DNA of 64,000 nt from Paenibacillus helianthi (GTDB lineage: Bacteria; Bacillota; Bacilli; Paenibacillales; Paenibacillaceae). Both the position numbers and the translations under genes were made by a program. The stretch is from the NCBI RefSeq assembly GCF_001909055.1, contig NZ_LVWI01000070.1:123589-187588 (forward strand), written 5' to 3'. Under the pieces are notes generated by a model that made no database searches, was not told the DNA's origin, and worked only from the letters and a program-made list of their open reading frames with translations. Below, in pieces: positions 16,583-24,753 of the stretch; the stretch's first letter is position 1; each line of letters opens with the position of its first letter.

Positions 16583-17035
16583 ATGAATAACGTGCAATTT
16601 GCATCACTGGATGATGTGAAGAAAGAACTGCTGATCATGGAGGGGTATGACGTTATCCCAACCAAACAATGGCCGCTCTATGAGATTCTTGCCCATTGCG
16701 CCCAGACCATCGAATATTCTATGACAGGTTATCCGCAGCTGAAGCCAAGGATTGTGAGAAAAACCATCGGCCGCATCGTGATCCGGAAATTTTTGAAGCA
16801 GGGCCATATGAAGCATGATTTAACGGCACATGTACCAGGTGCGGCGAAGCTTGAAAAGCAGGGAACTGTCAAAGAGGGAATCGGACTTCTGCTCAGGGTA
16901 ATTGATGCCTTTCAAGCATACGAGGGGAAGTTAGCTCCCCACCTGATCTTCGGAGATCTAAGCAAGGAGGAGTATGACCGGTATTTCACCATGCACGTTA
17001 CGGATCATTTCTCCGAGGTGCAGTTCGCAAGCTAA
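16583..17035 (+). CDS. DUF1569 family protein (DinB-like fold)
   Basis: 150 residues. The spaced histidines WPLYEILAHCAQTIEYS, LAPHLIFGDLS and the ending MHVTDHFSEV match DUF1569, a relative of DinB four-helix metal-binding proteins. Function is unknown. GGGGG lies before the ATG; the gene follows the aldehyde dehydrogenase by 32 bases and is the last of the operon. Confidence 0.85.
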   Translation: MNNVQFASLDDVKKELLIMEGYDVIPTKQWPLYEILAHCAQTIEYSMTGYPQLKPRIVRKTIGRIVIRKFLKQGHMKHDLTAHVPGAAKLEKQGTVKEGIGLLLRVIDAFQAYEGKLAPHLIFGDLSKEEYDRYFTMHVTDHFSEVQFAS

Positions 17036-17260
17036 GCTAATGACTAGGAGGCAATCACCTGACAGAGGAGCAGCGATGTAATAAGCTTGTTTATATTAAA
17101 GAGATTGCCGAAGAGATATGGAAGTAATTGGCTTGAGACTTTTATCACTGATCTGATACTCCCATTGCAAGTAATATGTTAGAATATCAGAAACGCATGG
17201 TACATTAACTTCATAATTCGCAAGCTATGATTGCTATGGATCACACTATAGCAGGAGCAG

Positions 17261-17327
17261 CTTCTGGAGAGACCACGGGAATTCCGTGGCGCCGAAGGGT
17301 TCACAATCTCAGGCAAAAGGACAGAAG
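17261..17327 (+). ncRNA. Glycine riboswitch, single aptamer
   Basis: P1 pairs CTTCT (17261-17265) with AGAAG (17323-17327). The core GGAGAGA, P3 CCACGG/CCGTGG, GCGCCGAAGGG and CTCAGGCAAAAGGACAGA are the highly conserved glycine-aptamer elements. Only one aptamer is evident; a hairpin GCTAT/ATAGC just upstream (17233-17252) may be the ghost partner of a singleton. It is followed by a terminator at 17395 and then an amino-acid permease. Confidence 0.93.
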
Positions 17328-17394
17328 AGTACGGAATGTATTTGTCATGCTGACAGCAGCAGGACAGGTATTTTTTCATATTCTTATAACCCGG

Positions 17395-17424
17395 GAGATT
17401 GGATGACATCCAGTCTCTTTTTTT
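17395..17424 (+). terminator. Riboswitch-controlled terminator
   Basis: GAGATTGGAT-GAC-ATCCAGTCTC forms a 10-base-pair stem (one G-U) followed by seven T. It lies between the glycine aptamer and the permease start, so the switch acts by transcription termination. Confidence 0.9.
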
Positions 17425-17464
17425 ATTGGCATCAATGTATTGTATTCATAAGGGGGAACTAGGA

Positions 17465-18850
17465 ATGGCGCAAACAGAATTAAAAAGAGAGCTGGCCAAC
17501 CGGCATGTTCAACTGATTGCCATCGGAGGTACTATTGGTACAGGATTATTCCTGGGATCGGGCAAGGCGATTCAGCAGGCGGGACCCTCCATCATGATTA
17601 CCTATCTAATCGTGGGCATCGCTGTGTTTTTCGTGATGAGAGCGCTGGGAGAGCTTCTGTTGTCTAATGCGGGATACCAGTCATTTACAGATATTGCCGA
17701 AGACTATCTTGGCCCCCGGGTGGCATTCATCACGGGTTGGACCTATTGGTTCTGCTGGGTCATGACGGCTATGGCTGATGTGATTGCAGTAGGCGTATAT
17801 GTGCAGTATTGGTTTAATATTCCGCATTGGGTACCTGCTGTCGTCTGCCTGATCATTTTGTTAGGACTCAATTTACTGACTGTCAAAAACTTCGGTGAAC
17901 TCGAATTCTGGTTTGCTCTAATCAAAGTCATCACGATTCTTGCTTTAATCGGCATAGGTGTCATCTTCCTGATTATGGGGCTCAAGACGGATGCAGGATC
18001 GGTAACGGTCCGGAATCTTTGGGAACACGGTGGCGTGTTTCCGAACGGTGTAAAAGGCTTTTTATTTTCCTTCCAAATGGTTGTATTTGCTTATGTTGGT
18101 GTGGAATTAGTGGGGGTATCGGCAGCGGAAACAGCAGATCCGGAGAAAAACATCCCATCAGCGATCAACAAAATACCTCTGCGGATTCTCTTCTTCTACG
18201 TTGGCGCATTGTTCGTCCTGCTATGCATTAATCCATGGACGGAACTCAGTCCGGCAGAAAGTCCTTTTGTGAAAACCTTTAGTCTAGTAGGGATTCCAAT
18301 CGCCGCAGGGATTATCAATTTCGTCGTATTAACTTCAGCCGCTTCTGCATGCAACAGCGGGATGTTCTCGACAAGCCGAATTCTTTATAATTTGAGCCGG
18401 AAGAATCAGGCCTCTGTTCATTTTGCCAAACTGAATAAAAATCATGTACCCGGGAACTCGTTATTCATTTCTACGCTGGTCATATCTGCCGGTGCTCTAC
18501 TGAGCAAGCTCATTCCGGAGCAGGCCTTTGGAATCGTAACCACCATAAGTGCCATTTGTTTTATCTGGGTGTGGGGTGTTGTTCTCGTATGTCACATCAA
18601 ATATAAGAAGACCCGGCCAGACTTACATTTGAAATCCAAATTCAAAGCACCGTTAACGCCGGCGGTTAATGTTGTTGTCCTCGCTTTGTTTGCTGCGATA
18701 CTCATTATAATGCTGATCGCTAGAGAAACACGTCCGGCATTATTGTTTACGCCTCTATGGTTCATTCTGTTATATGTTCTGTATTCGGTGAATAGCAGGA
18801 AGAGGGAGCAGAGCAATAAAATAATCAGTGCAAAACCGACAATCCATTAA
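17465..18850 (+). CDS. cycA: APC-family amino-acid permease (CycA-like glycine/alanine/serine uptake)
   Basis: 461 residues, twelve membrane helices. The family signature IAIGGTIGTGLFLGSGKAIQ in helix 1, the SFTDIAEDYLG loop and FAYVGVELVGVSAAET in helix 6 are those of D-serine/D-alanine/glycine transporters. The ATG at 17465 follows GGGGGAACTAGG; the longer frame from 17399 starts inside the terminator. Control by a glycine riboswitch supports glycine as a substrate. A strong terminator follows directly. Confidence 0.92.
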   Translation: MAQTELKRELANRHVQLIAIGGTIGTGLFLGSGKAIQQAGPSIMITYLIVGIAVFFVMRALGELLLSNAGYQSFTDIAEDYLGPRVAFITGWTYWFCWVMTAMADVIAVGVYVQYWFNIPHWVPAVVCLIILLGLNLLTVKNFGELEFWFALIKVITILALIGIGVIFLIMGLKTDAGSVTVRNLWEHGGVFPNGVKGFLFSFQMVVFAYVGVELVGVSAAETADPEKNIPSAINKIPLRILFFYVGALFVLLCINPWTELSPAESPFVKTFSLVGIPIAAGIINFVVLTSAASACNSGMFSTSRILYNLSRKNQASVHFAKLNKNHVPGNSLFISTLVISAGALLSKLIPEQAFGIVTTISAICFIWVWGVVLVCHIKYKKTRPDLHLKSKFKAPLTPAVNVVVLALFAAILIIMLIARETRPALLFTPLWFILLYVLYSVNSRKREQSNKIISAKPTIH

Positions 18851-18851
18851 G

Positions 18852-18906
18852 TCAAAGCAGCCCTCAATCCCACAATTCGGTGGTTTTGGGGGCTGCTTTG
18901 ATTTAT
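18852..18906 (+). terminator. Terminator after the glycine permease
   Basis: TCAAAGCAGCCC at 18852 pairs with GGGCTGCTTTGA ending at 18901, followed by TTTATT. Confidence 0.85.
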
Positions 18907-18942
18907 TATGGGGAACAGATAACCATTAACGGAGGTCCTTAC

Positions 18943-19614
18943 ATGTCTAAAACAATCGCAGACAAATTAAACTTACACAAATTCAAAAAGGTTGCCATAT
19001 TGAACAGGCCCGAAGATGAGGATAGTCTATCGGGGTTAATAGCTTATGATACTGAGCTGACGGACAACTGTTATGATCTCATTTTTGCTTATGTGCTTAA
19101 TATGGAAGCGCTGCAGGATCTCATCAATACAGTGATTGATCGTAACTATTTAGATAAGGGCGGCTATTTGTACGCTGCTTACCCCAAAAAGGGAAATAAG
19201 GTCTATTCCACCTATATTCATAGGGACAGCCTGTTTGAAGGGGTGGGAGCGGATGAGGACGGATATATTGGGGCGAGCAACCTGAAGTTTGCACGTATGG
19301 TGGGGCTAAACGACGTGTTTACCGTTGTTGGTTTCAAAGAGGAGACACGGAAGAAGAATGAGGCGTCCTCCAAGCCAAGTCAGCGGGTGGATGATTATAC
19401 ATCTATGATTCCTGCTGTGGAAAATGACTTACAGGATAGTCCGGAGGCGCTGAAGTTGTACCAATCGCTTACTCCCGGTTACCGGAAGGATTGGGCCCGT
19501 TATGTATATAGTGCCGTACAAGAAGGGACTAGAGCAAAGCGAAGAGCAGAAATGAAGAAGATTCTAGGTGAAGGTTATAAGAGCATCGACATTTACCGGA
19601 GAGAAAAGCCGTAA
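18943..19614 (+). CDS. YdeI/OmpD-associated-like protein
   Basis: 223 residues. The C-terminal 55 residues (LYQSLTPGYRKDWARYVYSA, then TRAKRRAEMKKIL) match the YdeI helical domain found in bacteriocin-protection-type proteins. The N-terminal 150 residues resemble DUF3052-like alpha/beta proteins (YDLIFAYVLNMEALQDLI, YLYAAYPKKGN). Function is unknown. GGAGG eight bases before the ATG at 18943 sets the start; the longer frame begins within the preceding terminator. Confidence 0.75.
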   Translation: MSKTIADKLNLHKFKKVAILNRPEDEDSLSGLIAYDTELTDNCYDLIFAYVLNMEALQDLINTVIDRNYLDKGGYLYAAYPKKGNKVYSTYIHRDSLFEGVGADEDGYIGASNLKFARMVGLNDVFTVVGFKEETRKKNEASSKPSQRVDDYTSMIPAVENDLQDSPEALKLYQSLTPGYRKDWARYVYSAVQEGTRAKRRAEMKKILGEGYKSIDIYRREKP

Positions 19615-19703
19615 GGAAGGAAGGCTTAAAATGATTACCTGAGGATGGCAGGCGGGGAGCAAAGTATAAAAAGACTAGCCCTTGATAGAATGGAGACTTG
19701 GCG

Positions 19704-20669
19704 ATGAGCGAGGAACAGAAAGATAAAGCAGCAGGAGAAGTTCTATTTATTTCTCCAATGACAATGGAAGCAAGCAGCGGACTTACGATTCAGGATCTGA
19801 TCTCTATGATTCAATCTGCTCGGTATTCTAAGGAAAGCGGAGCTTTTGAGACGGGGCACTTTGATGCCAAGACGCTCTTAGACTCATTGAAACGAACCAT
19901 CTTAAATGCCGAAGCGTTGTATATGGCGTACGATGTCCATACGAATTATCCATACATCGATGGTAATGACCAGGTATGGGTATTCTCTGAGGAAGCATTC
20001 TCAGCCAATGCGGCGGATTATTACCTGCAGCAGCTCATTGAGCTGGAAATGAGAAAGATCAGCCGGGAGGGGTTCCGCAGGATGCTCGCTGAGCTGCATC
20101 TCCTTGGCATCCGCAACCTTCTCATTGATAACTGGCAAAATACGATCGTGATCAGCAGAGACGATCTATTGCCGCCGCCCGATTGGAGCGGAACGCCGGA
20201 GATCAATATTCCCGTAAGCAATCCGGAGCTGCAGCATGCGATGCTTTGTTTTTTTCAGGCGATGTATTCCCGGCAGCAGTATGAAGGCAAGAATCAGTTT
20301 CTTCAGGCGGCAGAAGCCCGGATGCTGGATGAACTCGTTCAGGCGAAGTTTTTGGTGCCGATGCAGCTTAAGGAAGAAGAGCCGTCACCCTCTGATGAAC
20401 AGGGCATGAAGACGTTGAAGCAAGGAACGTACATTCAATTTGCCTCCCTTGGCGTGGAGGGGGAAGGACCTTGGCTGCCAGTATTCACAGATTGGCTTGA
20501 GTTTGAAAAAGGATATGATAAAACGGTATGGGGCGGCAATGTCGCTACCTATGAGGATATTGTGTCCCTATCGGAGAACATGAGCGGAGCCGTCATTAAT
20601 TTCCGGGGGATCGGTTTCCGGTTGGATGACAAGAATAAGCGGATGATCGCCGAATATAAGAGGTTGTAG
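19704..20669 (+). CDS. SseB-domain protein
   Basis: 321 residues. Residues about 195-310 form an SseB N-terminal-type domain: AEARMLDELVQAKFLVPMQ, then YIQFASLG, GPWLPVFTDWLEFEKGY and GAVINFRGIGFRLDD. The first 190 residues are mostly helical and unassigned. Function is unknown; such domains occur in enhanced-serine-sensitivity proteins. GGAG eight bases before the ATG at 19704 sets the start. Its stop overlaps the decayed TetR gene. Confidence 0.78.
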   Translation: MSEEQKDKAAGEVLFISPMTMEASSGLTIQDLISMIQSARYSKESGAFETGHFDAKTLLDSLKRTILNAEALYMAYDVHTNYPYIDGNDQVWVFSEEAFSANAADYYLQQLIELEMRKISREGFRRMLAELHLLGIRNLLIDNWQNTIVISRDDLLPPPDWSGTPEINIPVSNPELQHAMLCFFQAMYSRQQYEGKNQFLQAAEARMLDELVQAKFLVPMQLKEEEPSPSDEQGMKTLKQGTYIQFASLGVEGEGPWLPVFTDWLEFEKGYDKTVWGGNVATYEDIVSLSENMSGAVINFRGIGFRLDDKNKRMIAEYKRL

Positions 20670-21094
20670 AGGCTACAAAAGAGGATGTATTGCTTATCGA
20701 TAACTATGATCCTCTCTTTGTTGCTGCTTTTGAAGACCAGCCTTCTAATCTAAGTCCGCTCCAAGCAATACGTAACGCTATGCTTTCTGGAATTAAGAAT
20801 ATGTCCACAGATGAGCTGACTACGGTGCGTGAACGTAACGAGCTTATTATGAAGGTCCCGGAGCTGAGGGCTGCGAGTCTAAATAACATGACCCAAATGA
20901 TGCAGTTGATCATGGAATTAATAGCTAAACGAGTAGGCCGTAACCCGGAAGACTTAGCGGTGCGCACTTTTGCTGGTGCAATTATTGGTGTCAATATCTC
21001 GGTGATGCTGTACTATGCGGAGAATCCTGATGCCGATTTTGCGAAATTGTTAGATGAAGCTTTGAGTAAATTAGAGGAAGGCTTGCCATTATGA
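20666..21094 (+). pseudogene. TetR-family regulator lacking its DNA-binding domain
   Basis: The frame opens as EATKEDVLLIDNYDPLFVAAF, which in intact TetR proteins follows directly after the helix-turn-helix (FNYFATKEDVL-type junction), and then continues LSPLQAIRNAML, MKVPELRAASL and EDLAVRTFAGAIIG to a normal end. The 40-45 residue HTH part is gone and the SseB stop overlaps the junction. A TTG at 20690 could start a 134-residue ligand-domain-only protein but no ribosome binding site is convincing. Best read as a deletion remnant. Confidence 0.78.
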
Positions 21095-21191
21095 AGCCGA
21101 AATAGATGCTCTCCAAGGTGAATAGTTTTCAAGAAAAATCCGATAAAAGAAAGGATGACAACTATTCAAGTTGCGAAAAAGGAGAATCTAA

Positions 21192-21929
21192 ATGCCTGCT
21201 AAATTAGTGAAAAATATCATCGTGTTTTGTTTGGTTTTCGTATTCTTACCGGCAACATCCATTTGGGCTGCCTCTGTTATTACGGACCCTGCTTTGGCGA
21301 AAGCCATTCGAACGGAATTGAAGCTGCCAGCTAATAAAGAGGTGAAGGCCGCTGATTTGCAGAAGTTGAAGTCTTTGTATCCTATGGAGTCCAAGAATAA
21401 AATCGTCAGTTTGCAGGGACTTGAATATGCTGCTAACCTGCAGGACTTATTCCTGCCCGGCCAAAAAATAAAGAATATCACACCCCTCGGCAAGCTGAAA
21501 AAACTGACGTTCCTGGCTGTTGACGGGAATCAGATTACTGATCTTTCACCGCTTTCCGGGTTAAGTTCTCTGCAAAAACTGGTGGTTGACGACAATAAAA
21601 TCAAAAGTCTAGTGCCGCTCAAGAATTTACATAAGCTGACTGATCTTCTTGCCAGCAACAATCAAGTAACAGATCTAAGTCCCCTTAAGGATTTGAAGTT
21701 AGAATGGCTTATCCTGAGCGGAAATCAAATTCAAGATTTGACGCCGTTAAAAAATCATCCAACCTTGGAGCACCTTTATCTGGACGATAACCTCATTCAG
21801 GAACTTGAAGTGCTCGAGACGATGCCGAATTTAAAGGAAGTATCTTTGGCAAACAACCCGCTGAATGAGCAAGCAAAGCAGGTCATCCAAAACCTGGAGG
21901 ATAATGGCGTCATTGTGAATATAAATTAA
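21192..21929 (+). CDS. Secreted leucine-rich-repeat protein (internalin-like)
   Basis: 245 residues. A signal peptide (KNIIVFCLVFVFLPATSIWAA) is followed by a short helical cap and about six 22-residue LRR units of the internalin type (LTFLAVDGNQITDLSPLSGL, LTDLLASNNQVTDLSPLKDL and so on), ending without an LPXTG or membrane anchor. It is probably secreted or held at the wall by other means; ligand unknown. AAGGAG precedes the ATG. Confidence 0.9.
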   Translation: MPAKLVKNIIVFCLVFVFLPATSIWAASVITDPALAKAIRTELKLPANKEVKAADLQKLKSLYPMESKNKIVSLQGLEYAANLQDLFLPGQKIKNITPLGKLKKLTFLAVDGNQITDLSPLSGLSSLQKLVVDDNKIKSLVPLKNLHKLTDLLASNNQVTDLSPLKDLKLEWLILSGNQIQDLTPLKNHPTLEHLYLDDNLIQELEVLETMPNLKEVSLANNPLNEQAKQVIQNLEDNGVIVNIN

Positions 21930-21989
21930 ACATGACAGTAAGCTGTCTACTTTCTCCTTGTATAATTTAGTTCAAGAGGAGAGTGAGGC

Positions 21990-22472
21990 ATGAGCACTAT
22001 TACAATTCACAAGCCAAAGCTAATACTGACTGGAGTAGCTGTACGTACAACGAACGAAGCGGAGGCCGGACCGGATGGGCAATTGGCTAAACTATGGGAA
22101 ACTTACTTTCAGAGCAATCTCGGTTCCGCAGCTGGTATTAAAAATCCACATTATATTTACGCCCTGTATACGGATTATGAGAGCGATGCAAACGGAGCTT
22201 ATACGGTTGTTATAGGGCACGAATTAAGCAGTGACACGGCCTTAGGAAACACTAATCATGTAGTTGCGGTCGTCCCTGAAAGTAAATACATGGTATTTAC
22301 AACGAGAAAGGGACCTGTATATGAAGTAGTGGCTGAGACGTGGCATGAGATATGGGCCTATTTCAAGGAATCTAAGGAAGTAAGGACCTATACGGGCGAT
22401 TTCGAGCTTTATGATGCCAGAGATTTCGATCCGGCCAATACAGAATTGCAGATTTATATAGCTATACAATAA
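21990..22472 (+). CDS. GyrI-like / AraC effector-binding domain protein
   Basis: 160 residues. A stand-alone SOUL/GyrI-like small-molecule-binding fold: LILTGVAVRTTNEAE, LWETYFQ, IYALYTDYESDANGAYTVVIGHE, YMVFTTRKGP and the ending FELYDARDFDPANTELQIYIAI. Such proteins resemble B. subtilis YdeE-type C-terminal domains and may bind or hydrolyse ligands. AAGAGGAGAG lies before the ATG. A hairpin follows at 22478. Confidence 0.88.
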   Translation: MSTITIHKPKLILTGVAVRTTNEAEAGPDGQLAKLWETYFQSNLGSAAGIKNPHYIYALYTDYESDANGAYTVVIGHELSSDTALGNTNHVVAVVPESKYMVFTTRKGPVYEVVAETWHEIWAYFKESKEVRTYTGDFELYDARDFDPANTELQIYIAIQ

Positions 22473-22477
22473 TTGCA

Positions 22478-22517
22478 AGGGGGTGTTCCAAGCTATTTCA
22501 GCTTATGGACACCCCCT
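22478..22517. terminator. Hairpin between converging genes
   Basis: AGGGGGTGT and ACACCCCCT enclose AAGCT/AGCTT. T runs are weak on both sides, but the position between convergent genes suits a terminator. Confidence 0.55.
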
Positions 22518-22522
22518 ATCTA

Positions 22523-22849
22523 TTAATTATCCTTCGAATGTCGTTCCCCAACCTGGAAGTCATCCGCATGTTCGAACATGTACTTCACGGTCATTGCATC
22601 CTGCCCCGTCAGTATCTTGAAGTCAGCCGTATAATTATCCATCTTTCCTAACCGGATCGCTTCGCCAAAGGTTACCATCCCCTCAGATGAGAAGGGGGCC
22701 TCTGAGCCCTTTTTAAATTCACCCTCGGTTGTTCTTGGAACACATAGTGCGTCAAATATGGCGTAATTTTCTTCATCGGTGATAGGTTCATAGATTACAT
22801 GATTGCCCGATACTTCATTTCCGATTGCCACAAAGTCGGTGATGGTCAT
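22523..22849 (-). pseudogene. C-terminal fragment of an NmrA-like NAD(P)-binding oxidoreductase
   Basis: 108 residues with no nucleotide-binding half. The text TITDFVAIGNEVSGNHVIYE, ITDEENYAIFDALCVPRTTE and MVTFGEAIRLGKMD plus TADFKILTGQDAMT resembles the substrate side and final helices (TDDF..LTG) of NmrA/SDR proteins. No ribosome binding site precedes the ATG. It lies directly behind a LysR HTH scrap, so a deletion probably joined the two genes. It could still be expressed, but function is doubtful. Confidence 0.65.
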
Positions 22850-22853
22850 TAGC

Positions 22854-22937
22854 TCAGTTTCTGTCGATCAATTGGATATTGAACTCGTCCTCAAGCAAGG
22901 CGATGTGCTGGCTAACCGTAGTCATGAACCTCCGGCG
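22854..22937 (-). pseudogene. LysR-family helix-turn-helix remnant
   Basis: The frame reads RRRFMTTVSQHIALLEDEF then NIQLIDRN and a stop. VSQHIALLEDEFNIQLIDR is the recognition helix and wing start of LysR regulators (normally preceded by a full first helix and followed by RHTLTLT). Both sides are missing. Confidence 0.6.
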
Positions 22938-22977
22938 GCCTAAGTATGACTTGTTATAGCTTACTTTTGCAGCAAAA

Positions 22978-23009
22978 AAACTGACCCCGATGCAGCATCG
23001 GCGCCAGTT
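22978..23009 (-). terminator. Terminator of the dinB-DUF1304 operon
   Basis: On the minus strand AACTGGCGCCGATGC pairs with GCATCGGGGTCAGTT and is followed by a T run (seven A on the plus strand from 22976). Confidence 0.85.
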
Positions 23010-23036
23010 ATACAAGCTGATCATCAAAAACCGGAT

Positions 23037-23405
23037 TTACAGATTCGCCAGAAGAAGGGCGATAATAGCCAGAAAGGCCGGAAGGCCCTGGACTAACAGA
23101 ATGGATTTCTTGGCCGTCATGCCGCCATAGACCGCTGCAACTCCGACACAGATTAGAAAAAACAGTTGAAGCTGAAATCCGAACGTGTCGTTCGGATGGA
23201 ACAAACCCCAGACCAGACCGGCCGCCAGAAAACCATTATACAGACCTTGATTGGCTGCGAGCGATTTCGTATCCTGCGCGAACTCCTTGGTGGTCCCGAA
23301 CGCCTTCTGCGCTCTGGGGGTAGTCCACATAAACATCTCCAAGGTTAAAATATACACATGCTCCAGCGCTACGAGCGCCACAAGTATAGTACTCAAAATC
23401 ATCAT
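23037..23405 (-). CDS. DUF1304 family membrane protein
   Basis: 122 residues with four membrane spans. The opening VALVALEHVYILTLEMFMWTT and the phrase NQGLYNGFLAAGLVWG are the conserved DUF1304 features (E-H-Y and NQG-YN). Function unknown. AGAGGG precedes the ATG. It follows the DinB gene by 24 bases and shares its terminator. Confidence 0.9.
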   Translation of the reverse strand: MMILSTILVALVALEHVYILTLEMFMWTTPRAQKAFGTTKEFAQDTKSLAANQGLYNGFLAAGLVWGLFHPNDTFGFQLQLFFLICVGVAAVYGGMTAKKSILLVQGLPAFLAIIALLLANL

Positions 23406-23429
23406 CTTAATTCCCTCTTTTGTATTAGA

Positions 23430-23930
23430 TTAGGCGGGATAGCCTCCGCCAGGTGGCGGCCAGGCCCCGTGTAGACGGCGAAGCAGAACAATTTCTCCTA
23501 GATGGTAGGAATTATGAGAGGCGATATTACGTAAAATTCCGCCCTTGGTCTCCCCAGGAAAACCGGGGAGCGGTTCGTCCAGTTGTACAGTCCGGGCAAA
23601 ATCAACCGCCTTCTCCACGCCTTGCAGCAAATGCCTCACGGTGTCCTGCCATTCTGCCTCATCCCCCGGGGCTTCCTCCTCAGGCCAGCTATCCATTACA
23701 CTTCCTGGCGCTTGCGGTTTGCCCCCCTCCAGGAAGGTCAGCATGAAATCCTGCCAATAGCTCATATGTTTCATTAATTGATAAATGCTGTACGGAATTC
23801 CTCCCGTACGTTGTCCGGCAAGCTCCGGTGTAATATCCGGCAAGGCTCTGGCAATCGGAATATGTCCCCGTTCGCCAATTAATGATTTCACAAGAGCTTG
23901 ACCAAAAGCAGAATTGGACTCGGACATCAT
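23430..23930 (-). CDS. DinB-family protein
   Basis: 166 residues. Four-helix bundle with the metal-site histidines in LMKHMSYWQDFM and HNSYHLGEIVLLRRLHGAWPP. DinB-like proteins in Firmicutes are often thiol (bacillithiol)-dependent transferases, but the substrate cannot be given. AAGGAG lies four to seven bases before the two possible ATGs. A good sigma-A promoter lies at 24000-24028. Confidence 0.88.
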   Translation of the reverse strand: MMSESNSAFGQALVKSLIGERGHIPIARALPDITPELAGQRTGGIPYSIYQLMKHMSYWQDFMLTFLEGGKPQAPGSVMDSWPEEEAPGDEAEWQDTVRHLLQGVEKAVDFARTVQLDEPLPGFPGETKGGILRNIASHNSYHLGEIVLLRRLHGAWPPPGGGYPA

Positions 23931-23999
23931 GAAGCTCCTTTCAATATCTTAATATTTGTGTTTAAATTATATTTTGCAAAATCGAATTTCACAAAAGTA

Positions 24000-24028
24000 A
24001 ATATACCTAAGTTCAGTAATTTTGTCAA
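24000..24028 (-). promoter_or_regulatory. Sigma-A promoter for the dinB-DUF1304 operon
   Basis: Minus strand TTGACA (24028-24023), 17-base spacer, TATATT (24005-24000), about 70 bases upstream of the DinB start in an A/T-rich leader. Confidence 0.75.
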
Positions 24029-24150
24029 TTGTCCAGGCGATCTGCCCATTCAATGTAAGTAGAAATATCTAAGGCCAGAATACAGGGGAAACCGGTATAA
24101 TGTTAGCAGGCAGAGTCGAAATATTAACAATCGGGTCAGGAGGTATACCC

Positions 24151-24666
24151 TTGTACATAAGAATACTGACATCCGCCGATGCGGAGATTTACCGCGAGCT
24201 CCGGCTGCAGTCGCTGCTGCAGAGTCCGGAGGCTTTTCTCAGCTCCTATGAGTCGGAGTCCAAAATCTCCATGGTCACCACCCGGATCAGGCTGGAACCC
24301 TCGGATGATAATTTTACCCTTGGAGCGTTCATTGCTGAGGAAAAGCTGGTGGGTATTGTAACCCTTTTCCGCGAGAGCAGACCGAAGATCCGTCACAAAG
24401 CCCATGTATATTCCGTATACGTCGATCCGTGTGCGCGTAAGCAGGGGGTAGGGCGGGTCTTGATGCTGGAACTGATCAAGCGGGCCAAGCAGGTACCGGG
24501 TCTGGAAATCCTTAATCTGACCTTAACCTCCACCAACCTGTCCGCCAAACGGCTATACGAATCTCTGGGGTTTATCCGCTATGGCACAGAGCCGAGGGCG
24601 ATGAAGCTCGGGGTTGACTACCAGGATGAAGATCTGATGTTTTTGCCGCTAGTGCCGGAGCTGTAG
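24151..24666 (+). CDS. GNAT-family N-acetyltransferase
   Basis: 171 residues. Acetyl-CoA site VYSVYVDPCARKQGVGRVLM (the RxxGxG loop varies as RKQGVG), then NLTLTSTNLSAKRLYESLGF and YQDEDLMFL at the end, the standard GNAT order. The TTG at 24151 follows GGAGG by eight bases; the upstream frame from 24100 lacks a site. Substrate unknown. Confidence 0.9.
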   Translation: MYIRILTSADAEIYRELRLQSLLQSPEAFLSSYESESKISMVTTRIRLEPSDDNFTLGAFIAEEKLVGIVTLFRESRPKIRHKAHVYSVYVDPCARKQGVGRVLMLELIKRAKQVPGLEILNLTLTSTNLSAKRLYESLGFIRYGTEPRAMKLGVDYQDEDLMFLPLVPEL

Positions 24667-24753
24667 AATATAAATGGAAATTACAGACATAACTGTGCCT
24701 GCCGGAAGCATATGCTGGGTCTAGGAGTCCTGTCCACAAAAGGGGTTGAAGAC

